Position numbers and translations under genes: made by a program
Shown here: piece after piece, positions 14,467 to 21,030 of the stretch
How the letters are laid out: each line of letters opens with the position of its first letter
How positions within the stretch are numbered: the stretch's first letter is position 1
The notes under the pieces: generated by a model
What the model saw: only the letters and a program-made list of their open reading frames with translations
Database searches by the model: none
What the model was told of the DNA's origin: nothing
Assembly: GCA_041690255.1 (NCBI GenBank)
Contig: JAWLHU010000002.1
Location: forward strand, 310,001-374,000
Direction of reading: 5' to 3'
Source of the DNA: JAWLHU01 sp041690255
GTDB lineage: Bacteria; Bacillota; Sulfobacillia; Symbiobacteriales; Symbiobacteriaceae
DNA length: 64,000 bases

Positions 14467-15273
14467 TCAGCGCAGGCGCTCGACCAGGCGATAGAGGCGG
14501 GGGGCGTCATGGGCCAGGACCGAGGCCTCAGACCGCCACGCAAAGATGGGCCCAATCCCGCCGTACTCCAGGGCCAGGACCCAGGGCTCGGACCAGGTAC
14601 CGCAATGGATCTGTTCTGCGGCCCACTCGGTAAGCGCCCAGTCAGCATCAGACATGGGCAGGTGGTCCCGGAGCCGCCCATCGTGCTCCTGAGCCCCGGT
14701 CACGTGCCACTCGCAGAGCGCATCGGTCGGGAAGCCGGCCAGGTACTCCTGAGGGGTCAGCCCGAGGTAGCTGGCGGTCACCCTGGCATGAGCGGTGTCG
14801 AGCAGGAGGCCGCAGCCAGTCTCCCGGACCACGGTCCGGATCACTGTCGGATCGACTGCGAGGTAGAGCGCCTTGCCGCCGGGACCCCTGTAGATCACGT
14901 TTTCCACGATCACCCGCCGCCCACCGGCGTGAGCCTGTACCTGCCGGACGCCATCAACCAAGTGGTCGATGATCCGGCGGGCATGGGCCGGTTCCCGACT
15001 GTCGATGGGGACCGCGGGGAAGTCGGCAGGCCGGGCCTCCAGGTGCAGATTGATGTAGGGGGTCTCGGTCGCCTCCAGCAGTTCGAGCAGGGCGGTCCAG
15101 GAAACCTCCGCCAGCCGGCCGGCGTTCAGGGGGGCGTGGACATAGACCGGGACGTGCTCACGGGCTGTCTGGATCAGGTCAGGCCAATCGGGGCACTTGT
15201 AGCGGTCCAGTTGAACCTGGCCGTTGCTGCGGAGGGCCTCGGTCTGGGGCGAGTAGTTGACTGCGAACTGCAT
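14467..15273 (-). CDS. DUF692-like TIM-barrel protein
   Basis: A 268-residue protein from ATG 15273; the longer open frame up to 15450 reads as non-conserved Arg-rich sequence. It looks like the DUF692 / sugar-isomerase-like TIM barrels, some of which (MbnB, BufB) are multinuclear iron enzymes that modify peptides. Candidate metal ligands are visible: His in VYVHAPLNAG (about 46), His in NLHLEA (about 77), Glu in VIVENV (about 124), Asp and His in LLLDTAHAR (159, 162), His in CEWHVTGAQEHD (190, 197) and Glu in ALEYGG (about 236). No MbnC-like partner or short precursor peptide gene is evident beside it. A xylose-isomerase-like TIM barrel outside DUF692 is the alternative. Confidence 0.6.
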   Translation of the reverse strand: MQFAVNYSPQTEALRSNGQVQLDRYKCPDWPDLIQTAREHVPVYVHAPLNAGRLAEVSWTALLELLEATETPYINLHLEARPADFPAVPIDSREPAHARRIIDHLVDGVRQVQAHAGGRRVIVENVIYRGPGGKALYLAVDPTVIRTVVRETGCGLLLDTAHARVTASYLGLTPQEYLAGFPTDALCEWHVTGAQEHDGRLRDHLPMSDADWALTEWAAEQIHCGTWSEPWVLALEYGGIGPIFAWRSEASVLAHDAPRLYRLVERLR

Positions 15274-15576
15274 GTCGGCGGTGCAGCTCCCTTCATCAGT
15301 TGATTGAAAATAGGACGACGACGGAACGGCAGGCGTCGCGCTGGTCCTTCGGTCCAATAGACGGCGTGGCCGGGCTTTCGGCGGCCATCTGGTCACCCGA
15401 CCCCTTCGGTGCGGGATTGATACGGCACGACTACCTTTCCGGGCGCACACAGTCGATTGTCTGATGCCCTCGCGTAACCGTCGAGAGATTGAAACCTCCT
15501 ATGATTCAAGTTCGAACTTTCATGCCTATCTATCCGTAAACACTAGTGAAAGAGGTGAGTGGAGGAGGTTGGGCGG
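15274..15576. other. Intergenic region between divergent genes
   Basis: About 300 bases separate the DUF692-like gene from the two small rightward genes. The part nearest 15500 is AT-richer (ATTCAAGTTCGAACTTTC contains the palindrome AAGTTCGAACTT at 15507-15518), which may be an operator for either gene. Nothing else is recognised. Confidence 0.4.
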
Positions 15577-15882
15577 ATGATGGCTCACACGTCCTGCACG
15601 GCGGCCCGAAGGGCTCAGGACCTGGCGCAGGCCGGCGACTACAACCAGGCTGTGGCGATCGCCTCCGCACTGGCTCCGGGCATGGAGCCGCAGTTGGAGC
15701 AGTACCGGCTCCAGATGCAGGCCTACGAGAGAGCCAACGCCGAAAGGGACTGGCGGCGGGCCCTGCGGGCTCTGGCCGACGCCTGGATGGCCGCCCTGGC
15801 AGCGGGGGTACCGGAGTTGGAGAAGGTAGCCAACGAGCGGTTATACGCCCTGGTGAAGGATCACGAGGTGAGAGAGCGATGA
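15577..15882 (+). CDS. Small helical hypothetical protein
   Basis: About 101 residues, Ala-rich and all-helical in appearance (ARRAQDLAQAGDYNQAVAIA, LEQYRLQMQAYERANAERDW). The helix pairs with Ala/Gly spacing are reminiscent of TPR-type repeats. ATG 15577 and ATG 15580 both follow GGAGGAGGTT at 15561-15570; either could be used. Its stop overlaps the start of the next gene, so the two are probably co-translated. No family is recognised. Confidence 0.65.
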   Translation: MMAHTSCTAARRAQDLAQAGDYNQAVAIASALAPGMEPQLEQYRLQMQAYERANAERDWRRALRALADAWMAALAAGVPELEKVANERLYALVKDHEVRER

Positions 15883-16211
15883 GAATGGCGACCGGTCCTG
15901 ATGAGTTGGTGCGAGCATACAGCGCCTTTGCTCGCCGGGATTGTATTACCGCCACCCACCTGGCCATGCGGGCTGCCCACAGCCGGGCCAACTCGACCGA
16001 GATCCGCTGCGATGCCTACATGCTGCTAACCCTGGCAGCCCTGGAGATGGACACGCCGGAATCGGCGCTGGCCTACGCCGTTGGAGCTAACCTGCTGGCC
16101 TATCGGATCCGGGACAAGGAACTGGAGGAGCAGGCCGAGGCGATGCTCGACCTGGTCCTGGCGCAGTATCCGTACCTCGTCCAGTCTGCACAAGTAGATA
16201 ACGAGCACTAA
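15879..16211 (+). CDS. Small helical hypothetical protein
   Basis: A 110-residue protein starting at ATG 15879, which overlaps the previous stop (ATGA), with GAGGTGAGAG upstream. It reads as paired helices: LVRAYSAFARRDCITATHLA, then AYMLLTLAALEMDTPESALA and LLAYRIRDKELEEQAEAMLD, again TPR-like. Together with its partner it may form a small scaffold or regulator; function unknown. Confidence 0.68.
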   Translation: MRMATGPDELVRAYSAFARRDCITATHLAMRAAHSRANSTEIRCDAYMLLTLAALEMDTPESALAYAVGANLLAYRIRDKELEEQAEAMLDLVLAQYPYLVQSAQVDNEH

Positions 16212-16321
16212 TGCCAACTCGGGTTATACGTAAACAAGCCCACTTGACTAGGCATTTTTCGCCACACGTTACGTTTCCAAAGCCTACGATCTTGTGATAA
16301 AATCCCCTAGTGGAGAGAAGA

Positions 16322-16349
16322 GCCCGGTGGTTCGTCCCCATCGGGCCTT
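16322..16349 (+). promoter_or_regulatory. Hairpin in the sucC leader
   Basis: GCCCGGTGG (16322-16330) pairs with CCATCGGGC (16338-16346), one G-U, followed by CTTT, 34 bases before the sucC start. It could be the terminator of the upstream pair or an attenuator for sucCD. An AT-rich TGATAAAAT lies just upstream at 16295-16303. Confidence 0.5.
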
Positions 16350-16382
16350 TGACATGTTTCACTCACACATGGAGGTGGGCGG

Positions 16383-17504
16383 ATGAAGCTCTACGAGTAC
16401 CTTGCGAAGCAGATGCTGGCCGAACACGGTGTTCCCACCGGTGGTGGTATTGTCTGCGCGACCCCGGAAGAGGCTCAGGAGGCTGCCCGGAAGATCGGTC
16501 CCTGCGCCGTGAAGGCCCAGGTGCTGGTTGGCGGTCGCGGAAAGGCGGGCGGCATTAAGCTGGCCAACACCCCGGAAGAAGCCATGGCTCGTGCTTCCGA
16601 GATCCTGGGCATGAATCTGAAGGGCTACATTGTCGACAAGGTCCTGATCGATCCGCAGTTGAAGATCGAGAAGGAGTTCTACGTCTCGATCACCCTGGAC
16701 GGCATGGCGAAGCTCCCGCTGATCATGGCCTCGGCCGCCGGCGGCGTGGAGATCGAGTCGGTCCCGCACGACCAGATCGTCTTCTCCCATGTCGATGTGA
16801 CCACCGGTCTCCTGCCCTTCCAGGCTCGGGAAATCGCCCGCCAGATCGGCCTCTCCGGCGACCTGGCGAAGCAGTTTGCCAAGATCCTGGTCGGTATGTA
16901 CAACGCATTCAAGAAGTATGATGCCGAGCTGGTGGAGATCAACCCGCTGGCCCTGACCGATAACGGCACCCGCCTCGTGGCGGCCGACGGTCGTTTCAAC
17001 GTGGAAGATGACGCCCTCTTCCGGCACCCCGAGTTCCCCACGGTTGAGGAGGGGACCGACCTGGAGAAGAAGGTGAAGGCGATCGGCCTGGCCTTCGTCC
17101 AGCTCGATGGTGACATCGCCGTCATGGCGAACGGCGCCGGCATGGCTATGGGCACGCTGGATGTGCTCTCGCACTACGGCGGTCGTCCGGCCAACTTCCT
17201 GGACGCCGGCGGCGGCTCGGGCGTGGAGCCCACCGCTCAGGCCTTCGACGCCCTCCTGGGTACCAACCCGAAGGGCATCTTCGTCAATATATTCGGTGGG
17301 ATCACCCGCTGCGACCTGGTCGCGGAGGCGATCATCCAGGTGAAGCAGTCGAAGGGGATCAACGTGCCGCTGGTGGTCCGCATGGTCGGTACCAACGATG
17401 TCCGCGGCCGTGAGATGCTTGCCGAGAACGGCATTCAGGCGTACACCGAGATGGGCGAAGCGGCCCGGGCTGTCGTTGCGGCGGCCTACGGGAAGGAGGC
17501 GTAA
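16383..17504 (+). CDS. sucC: Succinyl-CoA synthetase, beta subunit
   Basis: With SucD it interconverts succinyl-CoA and succinate with phosphorylation of ADP or GDP. The 373-residue protein begins MKLYEYLAKQMLAEHGVPTG, has the ATP-grasp stretch AVKAQVLVGGRGKAGGIK near residue 44, the metal-binding VEINPLALTDNG, and the C-terminal FLDAGGGSGVEPTAQAFDAL and NIFGGITRCDLVAEAI. ATG 16383 follows GGAGGTGGGCGG. It is six bases upstream of sucD in one operon. Confidence 0.96.
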   Translation: MKLYEYLAKQMLAEHGVPTGGGIVCATPEEAQEAARKIGPCAVKAQVLVGGRGKAGGIKLANTPEEAMARASEILGMNLKGYIVDKVLIDPQLKIEKEFYVSITLDGMAKLPLIMASAAGGVEIESVPHDQIVFSHVDVTTGLLPFQAREIARQIGLSGDLAKQFAKILVGMYNAFKKYDAELVEINPLALTDNGTRLVAADGRFNVEDDALFRHPEFPTVEEGTDLEKKVKAIGLAFVQLDGDIAVMANGAGMAMGTLDVLSHYGGRPANFLDAGGGSGVEPTAQAFDALLGTNPKGIFVNIFGGITRCDLVAEAIIQVKQSKGINVPLVVRMVGTNDVRGREMLAENGIQAYTEMGEAARAVVAAAYGKEA

Positions 17505-17510
17505 ATCACC

Positions 17511-18383
17511 ATGGCAGTCATCATTAACAAGGATACGCGGGTGATCGTCCAGGGCATCACCGGGTCCCAGGGCCAGTTCCACACCGGTCAGATGCTCGCC
17601 TTCGGCACCAACGTGGTGGGCGGTGTCAACTTCGACAAGGCCGGGCAGACGGTCCACGGTGTTCCCGTCTACGCCACCGCCCATGAGGCGGTCCAGAAGG
17701 GCGGCGCCAACGCATCGATCATGTTCGTGCCGGCGCCCGGCGTGAAGGATGCCGCCTTTGAGGCGATCCACGCCGGCATTAAGGTCCTGGTCCTGATCCC
17801 GGAGCATGTGCCGACCCAGGAGACCATGGAGATCATGGCCTACGCCAGGAAGCACGGCGTCCGGGTGGTCGGCCCCAACACCTTCGGCCTGATCTCCCCT
17901 GGTGAGAATGCGAAGATGGGCATCATGCCGAACCACATCTACAAGCCGGGCCCCGTGGGCATCGTCGCCCGCTCGGGTACCCTCTCCTACGAGATCGCCT
18001 TCAACCTGACCAACAACAACCTCGGCCAGACCACGGTCATCGGCATGGGCGGCGACCGGGTGATCGGCACCAACTTCGTCGATTCGCTCGAGCTGTTCAA
18101 CGCCGATCCGGCTACCGAGGCGATCGTCATGGTCGGCGAGATCGGTGGCATTCAGGAGGAGTTGGCGGCGGAGTACATTAAGCAGCATGTGAAGAAGCCG
18201 GTCGTGGCCTACCTGGCTGGCAAGGCCGCCCCTGCGGGCAAGCGCATGGGCCACGCGGGCGCCATTATCGAGGGCAACCGCGGCACCTATCAGTCCAAGG
18301 TGGATGCCCTGACCGAGGCCGGTGTCAAGGTGGCCTCCCTGCCCTGGGAGGTTGCGGACCTGGTCAAGGCGGCGCTGAAGTAA
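17511..18383 (+). CDS. sucD: Succinyl-CoA synthetase, alpha subunit
   Basis: The 290-residue subunit binds CoA and carries the phosphorylated His. Visible marks are VIVQGITGSQGQFHTGQMLA near the N-terminus, VLIPEHVPTQETMEIMAYA, GPNTFGLISPGE, and near residue 247 RMGHAGAIIEGNRGTYQSK, which holds the active-site His. ATG 17511 follows GGAGGCGTAA. A strong terminator closes the operon. No 2-oxoglutarate dehydrogenase or ferredoxin oxidoreductase gene is in the window. Confidence 0.96.
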   Translation: MAVIINKDTRVIVQGITGSQGQFHTGQMLAFGTNVVGGVNFDKAGQTVHGVPVYATAHEAVQKGGANASIMFVPAPGVKDAAFEAIHAGIKVLVLIPEHVPTQETMEIMAYARKHGVRVVGPNTFGLISPGENAKMGIMPNHIYKPGPVGIVARSGTLSYEIAFNLTNNNLGQTTVIGMGGDRVIGTNFVDSLELFNADPATEAIVMVGEIGGIQEELAAEYIKQHVKKPVVAYLAGKAAPAGKRMGHAGAIIEGNRGTYQSKVDALTEAGVKVASLPWEVADLVKAALK

Positions 18384-18393
18384 GGCATATCGG

Positions 18394-18429
18394 AAAGGCA
18401 GCCTCCCGGGTAACGGGGGGCTGCCTTTT
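18394..18429 (+). terminator. Terminator after sucD
   Basis: AAGGCAGCC...CCCG pairs with CGGG...GGCTGCCTT across a GGTAA loop and ends in TTTT. Confidence 0.92.
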
Positions 18430-18603
18430 GCGCGCAAGCTTGAATATGAACAGCCTTGGCTATGCCCTCCCGGCAGGCGAGTGTTAGGTTAAGAAACCTT
18501 TACGGTAGCTACACCGAAGCCGATCTGACGAGGTGCCCCCTCTCCGTTAAGATGGAGTCAAGCCGACAGCCACAGGCGCCGGCAGAGAAGGAGAGGAACA
18601 ACC

Positions 18604-20319
18604 ATGAAGCCAACCAGCCCCCTGCGCTATAAGTCACTCTCACTGCTCCTGGTCGGCGCCGCCCTGGCGGCTTGCACCAGCCCCGGCTCCAGTCCAGCCA
18701 TATCCACGGCCACGACCGCATCCGCCAAGCCAACGGCAGCATCCGTATCATCGACAGCGGCTGCATCCATCATGACTGTTGAGCCGGCGGAGTTCGCGGC
18801 AGATGATGCCACCACCGACTGGACCCAGGCCGGCGCCACCATGATCGAGCTGAAGGGTGACTCGATCAGCTTCACCGGAGCCGGCGCTGCGGTGAACGGC
18901 GACGACCTCTACCTGGTCTCATCCGGCGTCTTCGTGATCAGCGGGAGCCTGGAGAACGGCCAGGTGGTCGTCGATTCGCAGACCAAGGGCACGGTGCGGC
19001 TCGTCCTGAACGGTGCAACGCTCCATAATGAGGAGAGCACAGCGATTTACGTCAAGAAGGCCGACAAGACCATCATCACCCTGAATACGGGCACGATGAA
19101 CACCGTATCGGATGGGACGAGCTACAAGGATACATCGTTGGATGATGCGCCGAACGCGGCGATCTACAGTATGGATGATCTGACCATCAACGGAGCCGGT
19201 AGGCTAACCGTTCGGGGTAACTTCAACAACGGCATCATGAGCCGGGACGACCTGCGGATCACTGGCGGCGAGTTGCTGGTCTACGCGGCCGATGACGGTC
19301 TGGTCGGTCGCGACCGGGTGATGGTGAAGGACGGCGTGATCACCGTCGAGGCCGGCGGCGACGGGGTCAAGACCACCAACGAGCAGGACCCTGAGAAGGG
19401 TACGATCACGATCGAGGGCGGCAGCCTGAACGTGACGGCGGGAGCGGACGGAATCCAGGCCTACACGGCGGTCCAGATCACCGGGGGCTCGGTCGCCATC
19501 GACTCAGCGGATGATGCGCTGCACAGCACGGGCAGCATCGCCATTACCGCCGGTGAGATCCGGATCGCTGCGGGTGATGACGCCATTCATGCCGATGCCG
19601 AGCTGCTGATCCAGGGCGGGACAATCGATATCGCGAAGAGCTACGAGGGGATGGAGTCGAAGCTGATCACGATCGCCGGCGGCGAGATCAAGCTGGTCGC
19701 CAGCGATGACGGGATCAACCTCTCCACCGGGGGCGGCGGTACGGCCCAGCCCGGGCGGCCCGGTCAGATGGGGGCCGGTACTGCCGGCGGCGGTGTGCTT
19801 TACATCCAGGGTGGAACGGTCACGGTGGATGCAGCCGGTGACGGTGTCGATGTGAACGGCTCGGTCTACATGTCGGGCGGCACCCTGATCGTCAGCGGCC
19901 CGACAGCCAACATGAACGGCTCCCTCGACTACGATGGGGTCTTCGAGCTGACGGGCGGCACGGTGATCGCGGCGGGCAGTGCGGGCATGGTGCAGGCACC
20001 ATCGACGGGGTCGAGCGTCTGCTCGGTGGGCATGAGCTTTACGCAGGTGCCGGCGGCGGGAACGAAGGTGAGCCTGCGGGATAGCCAGGGCAAGGAGGTC
20101 CTGGAGATGGAGTTGAAGCGGGCCTACCCAGTGATTCTCTTCGCCTCGCCGGAACTGAAGCAGGGGGAGAGCTATGGGCTCTACACGGGCGAGGAGAAGG
20201 TGGTAAGCTTTGCGATCTCGGGCCAGGTGACCTGGCTGAACGAGTCGGGGGTGACCACGGCTCCCAGCGGTGGCATGGGCGGGGGGATGCGCCCCGGCGG
20301 CACACGCGGCCGGCCGTAG
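18604..20319 (+). CDS. Beta-helix lipoprotein, carbohydrate-binding type (Cthe_2159-like)
   Basis: A 571-residue surface lipoprotein. The signal peptide ends in a lipobox LAAC with Cys 24, followed by a Ser/Thr/Ala-rich linker to about residue 55. The rest is a right-handed parallel beta-helix built of many rungs such as DDLTINGAGRLTVRG, DDLRITGGELLVYAADDGL and GSIAITAGEIRIAAGDDAIH. This pattern, with recurring G-G-x-I/V and A-D-D-G/A-I/L turns, is that of the calcium-binding Cthe_2159 / DUF4353 family, one member of which binds cellulose and pectin-like polymers. Here the ligand is unproven. A Gly-rich insert (GGGGTAQPGRPGQMGAG) and a Gly/Arg-rich tail (GGMGGGMRPGG) are extra. It stands alone. 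Confidence 0.85.
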   Translation: MKPTSPLRYKSLSLLLVGAALAACTSPGSSPAISTATTASAKPTAASVSSTAAASIMTVEPAEFAADDATTDWTQAGATMIELKGDSISFTGAGAAVNGDDLYLVSSGVFVISGSLENGQVVVDSQTKGTVRLVLNGATLHNEESTAIYVKKADKTIITLNTGTMNTVSDGTSYKDTSLDDAPNAAIYSMDDLTINGAGRLTVRGNFNNGIMSRDDLRITGGELLVYAADDGLVGRDRVMVKDGVITVEAGGDGVKTTNEQDPEKGTITIEGGSLNVTAGADGIQAYTAVQITGGSVAIDSADDALHSTGSIAITAGEIRIAAGDDAIHADAELLIQGGTIDIAKSYEGMESKLITIAGGEIKLVASDDGINLSTGGGGTAQPGRPGQMGAGTAGGGVLYIQGGTVTVDAAGDGVDVNGSVYMSGGTLIVSGPTANMNGSLDYDGVFELTGGTVIAAGSAGMVQAPSTGSSVCSVGMSFTQVPAAGTKVSLRDSQGKEVLEMELKRAYPVILFASPELKQGESYGLYTGEEKVVSFAISGQVTWLNESGVTTAPSGGMGGGMRPGGTRGRP

Positions 20320-20336
20320 GGGTCGCTGCAGAGGAG

Positions 20337-20371
20337 AAGCCGTACCCGGTCTGATGCCGGGCACGGCTTTT
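20337..20371 (+). terminator. Terminator after the beta-helix lipoprotein
   Basis: AAGCCGT-A-CCCGG pairs with CCGGG-C-ACGGCTT around TCTGATG, followed by TT. It lies at the convergent junction with the torD-like gene and on the minus strand has no strong T-tract. Confidence 0.85.
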
Positions 20372-20379
20372 CCCATGGG

Positions 20380-21018
20380 TCACGAAGCCACGCGCAGGCT
20401 CTCTGCCAACGCATCGGCCTCCAGGTCCAGGTACTCCTCCAGCAGATCCGCCGCACCCCGGAAGAACTCCAGGTCGGCAGCCTCTCGCAGTGCGCGGCAG
20501 AACGAACGGCTGAACGGCAGGAGGTGCTCAGCCAGGAACCGGTGCTGACGAAGGAGGGCGGACAGGCAGGCTTCGAGATCACCGTCCCGGGCTGTCGTGA
20601 GCGCCTCTTCGGCCTGCAGGCAGATGAAGTCCAGTTCCACGGAGATGTGATCCGGGGGCGTTCCCCAGTCCGCCGGGACCAGTCCGGCATCCCGGTAGGC
20701 CCGTGCGACCGCCTGCGCCTCTGCCCCGAAGAGCCTCTGGCTCCCACTGGCATAGAAGGAGGCGAAGGGCGGGGCCGGTGGAAGGCCGGGGCCACTCATG
20801 AGGCGGGAGTGCTCCAGGTTCAGCCGCTCCAGGGCCGGCTCCGGGAGGGCGGCCAGTGCCTCCCGGACCCTCGCGACTGCCGCCGATAACTCCGGGGCCG
20901 ACTCGGCGTCCGGCTCCAGGGAACCCAGGCGCTGCAGGGTCTCCGCGGAGAGCGGATAGGAGAAGAGTTCTCGAAGCAGCCGGTAGATTTCCACCCGGGC
21001 CGCCAGCCACTCCAGCAT
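20380..21018 (-). CDS. TorD-like molybdoenzyme chaperone
   Basis: A 212-residue all-helical protein of the TorD/DmsD/NarJ type. The family motif appears as NLEHSRLMSGPGLPPAPPFAS with SFYASGSQRLFG after it, and the second as TPPDHISVELDFICLQAEEA. Such chaperones bind the Tat signal peptide of a partner molybdoenzyme and help insert the cofactor before export. ATG 21018 follows AGGAGG by 8 bases. It is the last gene of the oxidoreductase operon, 12 bases after the catalytic subunit, which carries a Tat signal, so that subunit is its likely client. Confidence 0.9.
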   Translation of the reverse strand: MLEWLAARVEIYRLLRELFSYPLSAETLQRLGSLEPDAESAPELSAAVARVREALAALPEPALERLNLEHSRLMSGPGLPPAPPFASFYASGSQRLFGAEAQAVARAYRDAGLVPADWGTPPDHISVELDFICLQAEEALTTARDGDLEACLSALLRQHRFLAEHLLPFSRSFCRALREAADLEFFRGAADLLEEYLDLEADALAESLRVAS

Positions 21019-21030
21019 GGGCCACACCTC

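Noticed and set aside
14362..15303. 313-residue plus-strand frame
   Set aside because: Antisense to the DUF692-like gene, which has the recognisable barrel pattern, and overlaps the fumarase terminator.
16231..16260. TTGACT as sucC promoter -35
   Set aside because: No acceptable -10 at 16-18 bases downstream.
16359..18437. 692-residue frame antisense to sucCD
   Set aside because: Complement of two clear genes; open only because high GC makes stops rare on the opposite strand.
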